The notes under the pieces are model-generated. The model did no database searches and was not told where the DNA came from. It saw only the letters and a program-made list of their open reading frames with translations. Of a DNA stretch of 64,000 bases, positions 32,533 through 42,113 are shown piece by piece; position 1 is the first letter of the stretch; each line of letters starts with the position of its first letter. A program made the translations under genes and the position numbers. Source of the DNA: Oceanobacillus arenosus (GTDB lineage: Bacteria; Bacillota; Bacilli; Bacillales; Amphibacillaceae). The stretch lies in NCBI RefSeq assembly GCF_003369575.1, contig NZ_PIOC01000010.1, positions 148,662 to 212,661 on the forward strand, given 5' to 3'.

Positions 32533-34038
32533 TTGGATCAACATACATATCTAACTTTAGATGCAACAGAAATGGCAGAATTGGTTAAGAAGAAGCAAGT
32601 GACGCCGAAAGAACTGGTAGAAATGGCTTTTGAGCAATTGGAGAAAGTGAATCCGACATTGAATATATTGACAAGCTCGAGAAAGGATAAAGTATTAAAA
32701 GAGGCGGAGAATCTTGCATTAGAAAATGCTCCATTTGCAGGTGTTCCAATTTTATTGAAAAATATTTCGCAAAGCGTAGAAGGGGAACCACTCACATCCG
32801 GTTCAAAGCTTTTAACATCTTCTATTTCGAAGCATGATTCATATTTCGTTAAAAGACTTCGTGATTTAGAGTTCCTTTTTTTGGGGCATACGAATGCACC
32901 CGAATTCGGATTGAAAAATATTACGGAGCCAGAACTTTATGGACCAACAAGAAATCCGTGGAATCTGGAATACTCTCCTGGTGGCTCTAGTGGAGGATCT
33001 GCTGCAGCAATTGCAGCAGGTGTTGTACCGCTTGCAGGTGCGAGTGATGGTGGTGGATCGATTCGAATTCCAGCATCATTTACCGGATTATTTGGATTAA
33101 AACCAACAAGGGGAAGGACACCCGTTGGTCCAGGGTATGGCCGATCATGGCAAGGTGCCTCGATTAATTTTGTTTTAAGCAGGAGTGTTCGTGATAGTGC
33201 AGCAATGTTAGACCACCTCCAAGTTGTCCAGCCTGAAGCGGCATACCAAACGCCACTCTTCCCTGGAAGCTATGTGGAACAAATGAAAGAGGATTTCGCT
33301 AAACCATTACGTATTGCCTTCACAACGAAGTCACCTGTAGGGACACCTGTTTCAGAGAATGCTAAAGAAGCAGTTATGAAAACCGTAAAGTGGCTTGAAC
33401 GAGAGGGACATATTGTAGAAGAAAAGGACAATCCTGTTGATGGTCTCCAATTGATGAAAGACTATTATTTAATGAACAGTGGTGAAATGCATTCAACAAT
33501 CCGTGGCTTAGAAAAAGCACTCGGACGAAATATCACTGCGGCTGATGTGGAAATCGAATCGTGGATCTTAAGTGAGGCTGGAAAGTCGGTCTCAGCAGCT
33601 GAATATTCAGAGAGCCTAGCTTCATGGGATGTAGCTGCAGAACGAATGGCTAATTTCCATCGGATGTATGATTTTTATATTATGCCTGCAACTGCAGATA
33701 CAGCGCCAAAGGTTGGGCAGTTATCTTTATCTGGTGAAGAACAGTCCGAGCTTATTGTACGTGTCGGCAAAGTAAGTAAAGCCGAACAACAAAAGATGAT
33801 ATATGATATGTTCCTGCCAAGTCTAACCTATACACCGTTTACACAGCTTGCCAATCTGACCGGCCAACCTGCAATATCATTACCCGTTCATTTAGCGGAT
33901 AATGGTCTGCCACTAGGTGTACAAGTTATGACACAAAAGGGGGAAGAACATCGTTTAATACAGCTCTCAGCGCAACTGGAACAGTCTGAATTGTGGGTAG
34001 GTATGAAAGGAAATCCTTATTTCAATGGTATCTATTGA
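32533..34038 (+). CDS. Amidase (amidase signature family)
   Basis: The 501-residue enzyme has the amidase signature with the Ser-cisSer-Lys triad. The catalytic Lys is in PILLKNISQ (near residue 76), the cis-Ser and nucleophile Ser are in GGSSGGSAAAIAAG and GASDGGGSIRIPAS, followed by GLFGLKPTRGR. It hydrolyses an amide of unknown identity; GatA and 6-aminohexanoate-cyclic-dimer hydrolase are relatives, but no gatB or gatC is adjacent. The start is TTG 32533 after TGGGGTG. It is monocistronic with its own terminator. Confidence 0.9.
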   Translation: MDQHTYLTLDATEMAELVKKKQVTPKELVEMAFEQLEKVNPTLNILTSSRKDKVLKEAENLALENAPFAGVPILLKNISQSVEGEPLTSGSKLLTSSISKHDSYFVKRLRDLEFLFLGHTNAPEFGLKNITEPELYGPTRNPWNLEYSPGGSSGGSAAAIAAGVVPLAGASDGGGSIRIPASFTGLFGLKPTRGRTPVGPGYGRSWQGASINFVLSRSVRDSAAMLDHLQVVQPEAAYQTPLFPGSYVEQMKEDFAKPLRIAFTTKSPVGTPVSENAKEAVMKTVKWLEREGHIVEEKDNPVDGLQLMKDYYLMNSGEMHSTIRGLEKALGRNITAADVEIESWILSEAGKSVSAAEYSESLASWDVAAERMANFHRMYDFYIMPATADTAPKVGQLSLSGEEQSELIVRVGKVSKAEQQKMIYDMFLPSLTYTPFTQLANLTGQPAISLPVHLADNGLPLGVQVMTQKGEEHRLIQLSAQLEQSELWVGMKGNPYFNGIY

Positions 34039-34055
34039 TTGGTGGTTTGTGTGGT

Positions 34056-34087
34056 GAGGAGCGCTCGGCGAAGAGCGCTCCTCTTTT
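34056..34087 (+). terminator. Terminator after the amidase gene
   Basis: GAGGAGCGCTC (34056-34066) and GAGCGCTCCTC (34073-34083) form a perfect 11-bp stem followed by TTTT. Confidence 0.88.
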
Positions 34088-34105
34088 GTAGTTGGAATTC
34101 GTATA

Positions 34106-34195
34106 TCGAGCGGGGACATAGCAAATTCGAGCGACTCCATTTAAGGCTCTAACTGCTCCACAAAGCACACTACCCGCTCAGTCAACCCCAAACAA
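34106..34195. repeat. Degenerate ~21-bp GAGC repeat, locus B
   Basis: TCGAGCGGGGACATAGCAAAT is followed by TCGAGCGACTCCATTTAAGGC and then less clear copies (TCTAACTGCTCCACAAAGCAC and on). Spacing is 21 bases. TTCGAGCGA is the reverse complement of the TCGCTCGAA core of the 50.9-kb array, so the two are probably related. Confidence 0.5.
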
Positions 34196-34335
34196 ACCAA
34201 GTATATAAAACTATTCATCTGTAAATACTGTAAATACGAATAATTCCGCTTTTACTTCTCAATCTTTTCTTGTATAGTTATAGTAGAAGAGATAGAAAAT
34301 GCCGTTTAGAGGGTGGAGAGAGGGGCAATAAAAAG

Positions 34336-35298
34336 ATGCAAGAGACGCAGACATATAATGAAAAGATTGAAAGAGTTTTATTAAATATAAATAAAGTGAT
34401 CATTGGAAAAGAGGGGGCTGCAACGCTTAGTTTAGTGGCGCTGCTCGCTGGTGGACATGTATTGTTAGAAGATGTTCCTGGAGTTGGTAAGACAATGCTT
34501 GTTCGAACAATTGCGAAATCATTAGATTGTGATTTTAAGAGAATTCAATTCACCCCAGATTTATTGCCATCCGATATTACAGGTGTTTCTATTTACAATC
34601 CGAAAGAAATGGAATTTGAATTTCGCGCGGGTCCAATTTTAGGGAATATTATTCTCGCGGATGAAATCAATCGAACCTCACCGAAGACACAATCCTCACT
34701 GCTCGAAGCAATGGAAGAGAACAGTGTCACAGTAGATGGCCAAACGATTCCATTAAAAGAACCTTTCTTTGTAATGGCAACCCAGAACCCAATTGAATAT
34801 GAGGGGACATATCCACTCCCAGAGGCCCAATTAGATCGTTTTATTTTGAAACTGAAAATGGGCTACCCTTCCTATCAGGATGAACTAGAAATGCTAGAGC
34901 GTACATCAAGAAATCATCCAATCGAAGCAATCCATTCCGTTTTAAGCAGGGAAGAATTAATCACGATTCAAGAGGAAGTAAAAGATGTCTATATTGACCG
35001 GAATGTCCAACAATATATTATTAATCTTGTAACGAGAACAAGGGAAAATTTGTCTATCTATTTAGGAGTCAGTCCGCGTGGCTCGATGGCATTGATGAAG
35101 GCAGCGAAGGCCTATGCATATATCCATGGGAGAGATTATGTTTTACCAGATGATGTGAAATTCCTAGCACCTTTTGTTATGGCACACCGAGTTATTTTAA
35201 CATCAGAGGCGAAATACGAAGGGAAAACAAGTGAAGAAATTATTGCTTCCATTGTAAAAACAACACATATCCCGATTCGAAAGGAATTTCTTGAATGA
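34336..35298 (+). CDS. MoxR family AAA ATPase
   Basis: The 320-residue ATPase has Walker A LLEDVPGVGKTMLV, Walker B IILADEINRTSPKTQ, and sensor elements (FVMATQNPIEYEGTYPLPEAQLDRF) of the MoxR group, which act as chaperones that assemble or activate partner complexes. ATG 34336 is chosen because AGGGG lies 10 nt upstream; the frame is open to 34270 but that part is not MoxR-like. It is the first of three overlapping genes with the DUF58 and transglutaminase partners, the same set as B. subtilis yeaC-yeaD-yebA upstream of guaA. Confidence 0.93.
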   Translation: MQETQTYNEKIERVLLNINKVIIGKEGAATLSLVALLAGGHVLLEDVPGVGKTMLVRTIAKSLDCDFKRIQFTPDLLPSDITGVSIYNPKEMEFEFRAGPILGNIILADEINRTSPKTQSSLLEAMEENSVTVDGQTIPLKEPFFVMATQNPIEYEGTYPLPEAQLDRFILKLKMGYPSYQDELEMLERTSRNHPIEAIHSVLSREELITIQEEVKDVYIDRNVQQYIINLVTRTRENLSIYLGVSPRGSMALMKAAKAYAYIHGRDYVLPDDVKFLAPFVMAHRVILTSEAKYEGKTSEEIIASIVKTTHIPIRKEFLE

Positions 35299-36560
35299 AG
35301 GCATTGCTAAAATTCATCCGTAATTTTCTTTTTGTTATTGTTGCTTTCATTGCTTTATTTGCCTATGCAATGTTTCAAGGTGGGTTTGTTAGTTGGTTTC
35401 TTTTTTATGGTTTTCTTCCAATCTTGCTTTATCATTTCAGCTTATTGTTTTACCCGATAAAAAATTGGAAAGTAACCCGACGCCTTAATCATTCTGTTAT
35501 CCATGCGGGAGATGGGGTAGAGGTTACAATCGAACTAGAGCGATCCGTCCCTTTTCCATTATTTTATTGCATTGTGGAGGAGAAACTTCCAACGACTTTA
35601 AATAGAATGGATACCCGTCTTAATAAATATCATTCGATGGACAAGCCGAAGCAATTTTATGGTTATCGCAAAATGAAAAAGGTAATGTTTCCTTTATTTA
35701 AGCGGAAGATTGAATTGTCATATAAGCTCCCGCAAGTTCCGCGTGGGGAGCATCGATTAACAGGTATTGGGTTGCAGACTGGTGACGTGTTCGGGTTTGT
35801 GAAAAAAGAAAATGTTTTTCCAATTGTTGACCAATTTACTGCATATCCGAATGAACGGCCACTTCGCATCAATGAAAGGGTAAGCAGCTTTGAGCATGGT
35901 TCCATTGCTTCTTCAGCTCATAATTTAAAGAACACGAATGTTGCAACAGGAGTTCGCGAATATGCACCAGGTGATCGATTTTCCTGGATTGATTGGAAGC
36001 AGACTGCTAGGAAGAATGCGGTCATGACAAAGGAATTTGAACAGGAAAAAAATACAAATATGCTTGTCATCCTCGATCATTGCAATTATCAAGGGATGAA
36101 CGCCTTAGCATTTGAGGCGACGATTGAATTAACCCTCTCATTAATGGAGACGATTCGCAAACAAGCAACACAGATTGGGTTGGTATCAATCGGTCAAGAT
36201 ATGATGCGATTTCCAATCTATGATACAACGACAAGTGATGTAATCAAACGGCATTTAACAAGGCTTGAACCAACAGGTGAACGACCCTTTTCGTTAATGC
36301 TAAAGGAAAAAGTTAAGGAGATAAGCAATGGGGAGTTTGTTATTTTAATTACCACACATTTAGATGACTTCTTCAAACAAACGGTACAGCAAATGAGCCA
36401 GCGCATCAATCAAGTCGCTGTTATTTTTATACAGTCTGCAGCACTGATTTCGGAAAAAGAACAGCAGATCATCAAGCAGTTTGCGTATTCAAATGTTGGT
36501 ATCCAAGTTTTGACGGAACAACAATTAGTGCAGAATCCAATTGAGGTGAGCTTAAGATGA
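35295..36560 (+). CDS. DUF58 domain-containing protein
   Basis: The 421-residue protein begins with two membrane segments (about residues 8-50) and carries a DUF58 domain with REYAPGDRFSWIDWKQTARK near residues 220-240, a von Willebrand A-like fold. DUF58 proteins are regular partners of MoxR ATPases. Four-base overlaps with the genes on both sides (ATGA) indicate tight co-expression. Its exact role is unknown. Confidence 0.92.
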   Translation: MKALLKFIRNFLFVIVAFIALFAYAMFQGGFVSWFLFYGFLPILLYHFSLLFYPIKNWKVTRRLNHSVIHAGDGVEVTIELERSVPFPLFYCIVEEKLPTTLNRMDTRLNKYHSMDKPKQFYGYRKMKKVMFPLFKRKIELSYKLPQVPRGEHRLTGIGLQTGDVFGFVKKENVFPIVDQFTAYPNERPLRINERVSSFEHGSIASSAHNLKNTNVATGVREYAPGDRFSWIDWKQTARKNAVMTKEFEQEKNTNMLVILDHCNYQGMNALAFEATIELTLSLMETIRKQATQIGLVSIGQDMMRFPIYDTTTSDVIKRHLTRLEPTGERPFSLMLKEKVKEISNGEFVILITTHLDDFFKQTVQQMSQRINQVAVIFIQSAALISEKEQQIIKQFAYSNVGIQVLTEQQLVQNPIEVSLR

Positions 36561-38743
36561 GTAAATCCAAACCATTTCAATCACCAACCGTCTACGCCTC
36601 TATTTTGTACTTTCTCGGTCTTTTATTGTTTTTGGAATGGTTATATCCGATTAAGGATGTGACTGATACCGAAAGTTTAACCGTGTTCATTATTTATTCT
36701 TTGTTTTGCTTTTTCATCTCAATCTTTCAGCTTAAGTGGTGGCTGTCCTTTCTATTAAAAGGACTTGCGATGGTGTTCATTCTGAATGGCTTATATTTTG
36801 ATGAGCCGATCTTGAGCAGTCTGTGGTATGAGCAACTAGTAATGGAATTCACATTTAATTTCGAGGCCCTCTTTTCTCAAGAATGGTACGCATTAACGCC
36901 GGTATTTCGGAGTTTCTTATTTTTATTATTAATTTGGTTGATGAGTTATCTCCTATATTATTGGTTTGTACAAATGAAACGAATCTTTCTGTTTGTATTG
37001 TTAACCATTATCTATGTAGCAGTCTTGGATACATTCACACTATATGATGGGACAATGTCGATTGTAAGAACGTTTATTATCTCCTTACTTGCATTAGGTA
37101 TTGCAAATTTCATGAAAGAAATCGACATGGAATCGTTTCGATTTCAGTGGTTGAAGCGGAGCCCAATTTTGCTGCTTCCAATCATTGCGGTCGCAATTTT
37201 TTCAACGATTATTGGGGTTGCAGCTCCTAAATTAGAACCGCAATGGCCTGATCCTGTTCCATTTATTCAGAGTGCTGCAGAGAATGCTGGCGGGGGAAAT
37301 AGATCAGTGATTCAGAAGGTTGGCTATGGTGAGGATGATTCAAGACTTGGCGGTTCATTTGTTCAGGATTATACGAATGTATTCTTTGCTACTGTGAAAG
37401 ACAAACAGTATTGGCGGATTGAATCGAAGGATGTATATACCGGCAAGGGGTGGGAGCTTTCAACGCAACCCAGCTATGAACCACAGCCAAATGGAAATAT
37501 TACGTTTGAAACGTTCAATCGTAAGGTAGAATCAGAAAGAATGAAAGGAACAATCATCTTAAATAATATGGAGATTGGCAAGCTCATTTATCCATATGGA
37601 ATTAATCATGTACAGAGTCAAGCGGACTATGCGTTGGATCTGCATTCTGGTGCGATACAATTAACTCCGCATAATGAGGATGCGTTATCACTTCAATTTG
37701 ACATGACATTTGATCAGCCATCCTTTTCAATTAATGTGCTGCAGGAAAGCAGCGAACCTTACCCGACAGAAATTATCAATCAGTTTACCCAGCTACCGCC
37801 GGAATTGCCAGAAAGGATTGTCGCGTTAGCCGAGGAAATTACAGCCACGCATGATAATCGCTATGATAAAGTAAAGGCGGTTGAAAACTACTTTAGCAGC
37901 AATGATTTTGTCTATCAAACGACAGATGTACCAGTTCCTAGTCAAGACCAAGATTATGTGGATCAATTTCTATTTGATTCAAAGGTAGGGTATTGTGATA
38001 ACTATTCTACTTCTATGGTTGTTTTGTTGCGGACATTGGATATTCCGGCAAGATGGGTAAAGGGCTTTGCGAGTGGAGAAATTGTTGAGCGTGGGGCAGA
38101 TGGCTACAATCTTTATGAAATAACGAATGCAAATGCCCATTCTTGGGTAGAAGTATATTTCCCAGAGGTTGGCTGGGTTCCATTTGAGCCGACACAAGGA
38201 TTCGCCAATGCAACTGATTTCCATACGGACACCGAGGGAAATCGTGAAGCGGTGGAGAATGATGCCATTACTCCGAAACCAGAAAGCGAGAAGCCGGAAG
38301 AGCAAATGGAGGAGCCAGTCGCACCTGAAAAGGAGAATGCAGCTGACAGCAACACAGGGACTTGGTTATTTACAATAAACTGGTGGTATGTAGCGATTGG
38401 ATTGGTTGTATTCGTTGTTGTCCTATTTATCATTTACAAAACAAGATTCCGTTTGCAAATGCATCTTATTTCGCTGAAATTTACAAATAAACAGGATGCC
38501 AGGACATTCCAGGAGGCGTATCACTTCTTAATTAAAATTTTAAGTGGACGCGGCTATGAAATAGAGCCTGACCAAACATTGCGTGAATTTGCAAAGAGGG
38601 TCGACGCGCTTTATAGCACAGATGAAATGGGACAAATAACGAGCAATTATGAGCGGATGTTGTATAAGAATGAAATCAATGATGTGGAGTTTCAAAAGCT
38701 AACGAAATTATGGAAAAATTTAATTAAACGGATAATGGGTTGA
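36557..38743 (+). CDS. Transglutaminase-like membrane protein (DUF3488/TgpA type)
   Basis: The 728-residue protein has about six N-terminal membrane segments, an extracellular transglutaminase-like cysteine protease domain, and one more membrane segment near residue 610 (WWYVAIGLVVFVVVLF) followed by a cytoplasmic tail. The catalytic triad is visible as Cys in VGYCDNYSTSM, His in NAHSWVEVYF and Asp/Glu in WVPFEPTQGF. It is the third member of the MoxR/DUF58 operon and corresponds to B. subtilis YebA. Its substrate is unknown. Confidence 0.92.
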   Translation: MSKSKPFQSPTVYASILYFLGLLLFLEWLYPIKDVTDTESLTVFIIYSLFCFFISIFQLKWWLSFLLKGLAMVFILNGLYFDEPILSSLWYEQLVMEFTFNFEALFSQEWYALTPVFRSFLFLLLIWLMSYLLYYWFVQMKRIFLFVLLTIIYVAVLDTFTLYDGTMSIVRTFIISLLALGIANFMKEIDMESFRFQWLKRSPILLLPIIAVAIFSTIIGVAAPKLEPQWPDPVPFIQSAAENAGGGNRSVIQKVGYGEDDSRLGGSFVQDYTNVFFATVKDKQYWRIESKDVYTGKGWELSTQPSYEPQPNGNITFETFNRKVESERMKGTIILNNMEIGKLIYPYGINHVQSQADYALDLHSGAIQLTPHNEDALSLQFDMTFDQPSFSINVLQESSEPYPTEIINQFTQLPPELPERIVALAEEITATHDNRYDKVKAVENYFSSNDFVYQTTDVPVPSQDQDYVDQFLFDSKVGYCDNYSTSMVVLLRTLDIPARWVKGFASGEIVERGADGYNLYEITNANAHSWVEVYFPEVGWVPFEPTQGFANATDFHTDTEGNREAVENDAITPKPESEKPEEQMEEPVAPEKENAADSNTGTWLFTINWWYVAIGLVVFVVVLFIIYKTRFRLQMHLISLKFTNKQDARTFQEAYHFLIKILSGRGYEIEPDQTLREFAKRVDALYSTDEMGQITSNYERMLYKNEINDVEFQKLTKLWKNLIKRIMG

Positions 38744-38790
38744 CCAGATAGATCTTGCTTAGTAGAATAAAAGCATCTTAAAACATTATA

Positions 38791-38864
38791 TGCCTCGTAT
38801 ATCCTTGGAAATATGGTCCAAAAGTTTCTACCGGAGCACCGTAAATGCTCTGACTATGAAGGCA
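38791..38864 (+). ncRNA. Guanine-class purine riboswitch upstream of guaA
   Basis: The aptamer core is present: GGAAATATGG at 38807-38816, AGTTTCTACC at 38823-38832, CCGTAAA at 38839-38845 and TGACTATG at 38851-38858. TGCCT (38791-38795) and AGGCA (38860-38864) close P1. The base after GA in GACTATG is C, which selects guanine rather than adenine. Possible expression-platform stems are AAGC...GGCTTTTTT (38940-38961) and AGGATTCTT/AAGAATCCT (38972-39001). High guanine should lower guaA expression. Confidence 0.93.
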
Positions 38865-39067
38865 GAATATCTAGTTATTTTTAAGGAACCTGGATTTCTG
38901 TCTTTTTATAGCTATATGAAAATTTTGTATAGATGTGAGAAGCTGAAGTCTAGGCTTTTTTGGTAGAATTAAGGATTCTTAACATAAAATTAAAGAATCC
39001 TGTTATGAGGGTTTAGACGCTAAATTAGGAAGCTACTAAATTTCGCAACAATAGAAGGAGCATAATC

Positions 39068-40603
39068 ATGGAAAACAATGAAATGATTCTCGTATTGGAT
39101 TTTGGAAGTCAATACAATCAACTAATTACACGTCGTATCAGGGAGTTTGGCGTGTATAGCGAATTGCACTCACATAAGCTAACAGCGGATGAGATTAAAG
39201 CAATCAATCCAAAAGGAATTATCCTTTCTGGTGGGCCACATAGTGTGTATGATGAAAATAGTTTCCGCCCGGATAAAGATATCTTTGACCTAGGCATTCC
39301 AGTTCTTGGAATCTGTTACGGGATGCAATTAATGGCACAGCATTTCGATGGCACCGTTGAAAAATCTAAGAATCGTGAATATGGAAAGGCACTAATTGGT
39401 CTAGCACATAATCCGATTCTTTTCAAAGATACACCTACAAAGCAAACGGTGTGGATGAGTCATGGCGATAAAGTTACAGCAGCGCCACCTGCATTCCAAA
39501 TTGACGCGACAAGCAGTTCAACACCAATTGCAGCAATGAGTAATCCAGAGAAAAACCTCTATGCAGTACAATTTCATCCAGAGGTTCGTCATTCAGAATA
39601 CGGAAATGATGTATTGAATCATTTTGTGTTCGATGTGTGCCAAGCTACAGGTGACTGGACAATCCAAAGCTTTATTGAAACAGAAATTGCAGCAATTCAA
39701 GATAAAGTTGGCGACCGTAATGTATTATGTGCGTTAAGTGGTGGTGTTGATTCATCAGTTGTTGCAGCATTAATACATAAAGCAATCGGCGACCAGCTGA
39801 CATGTATTTTCGTTGATCATGGCCTGCTTCGCAAAAATGAAGCAGACGATGTAATGAAAGTATTCGCAGATGATTTCCATATGAATATTATCAAAGTGGA
39901 TGCAAAAGATCGTTTCCTATCGAAGCTTAATGGTGTAGATGATCCAGAAAAGAAACGGAAAATTATTGGTAATGAATTCATCTATGTGTTTGATGATGAA
40001 GCAGCGAAGTTGAAGGGCATTGATTTCCTTGCACAAGGAACATTGTATACGGACGTCATTGAAAGTGGTACGGAAACAGCACAAACAATTAAATCCCATC
40101 ATAATGTTGGTGGATTACCAGAAGACATGCAGTTCGAGCTGATTGAGCCACTAAATACATTATTTAAAGATGAAGTGCGTGAGCTTGGAAGCCAGCTTGG
40201 AATTCCAGATCACATTGTTTGGCGTCAACCTTTCCCAGGACCTGGTCTTGCAATCCGTGTTCTTGGAGAAGTAACAGATGAAAAGTTAGAAATCGTTCGT
40301 GAATCAGATGCAATTTTGCGTGAAGAAATTGCGTTAGCAGGACTCGACCGTGATATTTGGCAATACTTCACAGTCCTACCTAATATCCGCAGTGTAGGTG
40401 TAATGGGTGATACAAGGACGTATGATTACACAATCGGTATTCGTGCTGTAACATCCATTGACGGAATGACTTCTGATTGGGCACGTATTCCTTGGGATGT
40501 ACTTGAAAAGGTATCTACAAGACTCGTGAATGAGGTAGATCATATTAATCGGGTTGTGTATGATATTACGTCTAAGCCGCCTGCTACTATTGAGTGGGAG
40601 TAA
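39068..40603 (+). CDS. guaA: GMP synthase (glutamine-hydrolysing)
   Basis: The 511-residue enzyme converts XMP to GMP using glutamine and ATP. The N-terminal class I amidotransferase domain has [10 protein letters not shown] (nucleophile Cys) and VQFHPEV. The ATP-pyrophosphatase domain has [14 protein letters not shown] (P-loop), and the C-terminal dimerisation domain ends [14 protein letters not shown] 39068 follows GAAGGAG. The guanine riboswitch in its leader links it to pbuG and the nucleoside transporter gene. Confidence 0.97.
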   Translation: MENNEMILVLDFGSQYNQLITRRIREFGVYSELHSHKLTADEIKAINPKGIILSGGPHSVYDENSFRPDKDIFDLGIPVLGICYGMQLMAQHFDGTVEKSKNREYGKALIGLAHNPILFKDTPTKQTVWMSHGDKVTAAPPAFQIDATSSSTPIAAMSNPEKNLYAVQFHPEVRHSEYGNDVLNHFVFDVCQATGDWTIQSFIETEIAAIQDKVGDRNVLCALSGGVDSSVVAALIHKAIGDQLTCIFVDHGLLRKNEADDVMKVFADDFHMNIIKVDAKDRFLSKLNGVDDPEKKRKIIGNEFIYVFDDEAAKLKGIDFLAQGTLYTDVIESGTETAQTIKSHHNVGGLPEDMQFELIEPLNTLFKDEVRELGSQLGIPDHIVWRQPFPGPGLAIRVLGEVTDEKLEIVRESDAILREEIALAGLDRDIWQYFTVLPNIRSVGVMGDTRTYDYTIGIRAVTSIDGMTSDWARIPWDVLEKVSTRLVNEVDHINRVVYDITSKPPATIEWE

Positions 40604-40625
40604 GATATATAGGCGATTATGAGGG

Positions 40626-40652
40626 GGAATGCTGATTTAACGGCATTCCTTT
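40626..40652 (+). terminator. Terminator-like hairpin after guaA
   Basis: GGAATGC (40626-40632) pairs with GCATTCC (40643-40649), followed by TTT. Confidence 0.65.
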
Positions 40653-40776
40653 CAATCTAAATTACCTTGAAACCATGCAATACAATTTAGGTCCCTACCA
40701 AACACACCACCAAATATTAATAAAGCTCGTTAAGCTTCTCAATTCTCAAAACGTTAATATTATATTAAAGTTTACA

Positions 40777-40810
40777 AAAACCTTTCTCACATTATGGGAA
40801 AGGTTTTTTG
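40777..40810 (+). terminator. Strong hairpin terminator downstream of guaA
   Basis: AAAACCTTTC at 40777-40786 pairs with GAAAGGTTTT at 40798-40807 and is followed by a T-run. A third hairpin (ATACAC/GTGTAT, 40942-40973, with a T-run) lies further on. Apart from these hairpins the 534-nt gap up to 41138 shows no convincing gene. Confidence 0.75.
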
Positions 40811-41137
40811 TTGTTTAGCGTATTTTTAATATCCAATCAATTTTATAAGCCTCAGGAGTTAGCAATCCACAGTACTAAAGTTATTAAAAGTAAGATGGGA
40901 ATGCTTGAGAATGATGAGTTAGGATTACAATTATGCATTCAATACACTTTCCATATGGAAGGTGTATTTTTCTTGAAATTAAATTGCAATTAAAATGTTA
41001 TTACTTAAATAATAGCAATACATAAAGTAAATAATCATACTTGTATTATTAAATGATATACTTATATTAAAAATATGAAAATTAATGATTACGAGAAACT
41101 TCTTTAATAAGCCATAATCTAATTAGAGAGGGTCTGT

Positions 41138-41899
41138 ATGATGAGTAAAAATCAAGAATATCAGGATAATATCGGGCAAAGATGCTTGGATTTTGTAAAG
41201 AATGATATGAATGAGAAAGATTGTTTTGGACTATCCATTAAACAGTACGTTGAATTGAAAAGATGGTTAAATGAAGCTAAGCCTAATTCCAATAGTAATA
41301 AATTTCCCGATTTTGTTTTTAATGATGGCTTTATAGAACATTTTGCAGTTACCTCCTCATTAGAGAACAAAAAAGGTGCAAAGCAGAAAAAAGAATCTAT
41401 TGTTTTTAAAAAAAATAGTGAAACTAATTTTTTAAGTAATCTTGATAGTATTGAAGAAGAAATACTGTTAAGTCATTCGTATGGTCGAAAATTTGAAGAA
41501 CATACACATTTTAATATTGTAAATTCAATAAAAAAGAATTGGGGAAAGCATATAGAAAGTTACGATAAAAATATTTCCACATCTAAACATGGTATTTTCC
41601 TAATTCAATATATAGATATTAATATCGAAACAGCGGTTTCTAGAGAAAATGAGCCAGCAGAAATTTTTGAGACATATCGAATAAGCGTTGACAAGCATTT
41701 GCCAAATTGGATATATACATACAAAGAAAAAATAGATTATTTAATTTTTGTTAATCTTCTCTTGACCTCTATAGAGGTAATAAGAATAGATAATATTCCA
41801 GAGCTTATAGAGGGGATTTCAAATGTTATGTATGCATCTACTATAGGGATGGAAACTCATAAATATGTAGGTTTTAAAATTAGGAAAGAAGATATTTAA
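41138..41899 (+). CDS. Hypothetical protein, AT-rich orphan between guaA and pbuG
   Basis: The 253-residue protein has no family I recognise with confidence. It is Lys/Asn/Glu-rich and its gene is clearly more AT-rich than its neighbours, which suggests transfer. The segment KFPDFVFNDGFIEHFAVTSS (Asp58, Glu67) followed by a lysine cluster (ENKKGAKQKK) recalls nuclease-like folds of the PD-(D/E)XK type, but the spacing is not canonical. Later segments (GIFLIQYIDINIETA, KIDYLIFVNLLLTSIEVI) look like alternating strands. No signal peptide or membrane segment is seen. ATG 41138 follows AGAGAGGG. It is monocistronic. Confidence 0.7.
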   Translation: MMSKNQEYQDNIGQRCLDFVKNDMNEKDCFGLSIKQYVELKRWLNEAKPNSNSNKFPDFVFNDGFIEHFAVTSSLENKKGAKQKKESIVFKKNSETNFLSNLDSIEEEILLSHSYGRKFEEHTHFNIVNSIKKNWGKHIESYDKNISTSKHGIFLIQYIDINIETAVSRENEPAEIFETYRISVDKHLPNWIYTYKEKIDYLIFVNLLLTSIEVIRIDNIPELIEGISNVMYASTIGMETHKYVGFKIRKEDI

Positions 41900-41949
41900 T
41901 AACACATTGGTAGAGTAAAATAAAAATTGGTTTGTCAAAAAAAGTGTGT

Positions 41950-41976
41950 AAGTAAGAGAGCGTACGGCTCTTACTT
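41950..41976. terminator. Hairpin after the orphan gene
   Basis: AAGTAAGAG (41950-41958) is perfectly complementary to CTCTTACTT (41968-41976). It lies between convergent genes but lacks a strong T-run. The rest of 41900-42113 shows nothing else. Confidence 0.5.
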
Positions 41977-42113
41977 CGCAGTTTAGTTTACACTCCCTAG
42001 TTAATTTGTATCTTCACCAATGTTAATTCAATTTACTGAAATATGAAAAGCTTGTAGAGAATATAACATCCTTCTCTACAAGCAATAAAAGTACTTCTAA
42101 TATCCAAACTAAA

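Noticed and set aside
37979-38433. Overlapping antisense frames in the transglutaminase-like gene
   Set aside because: Three different frames overlap the same conserved coding region; none has a start signal or recognisable domain.
40808-40993. 61-codon frame after guaA
   Set aside because: It starts inside a terminator, has no ribosome binding site and contains another terminator-like hairpin at 40942-40973.
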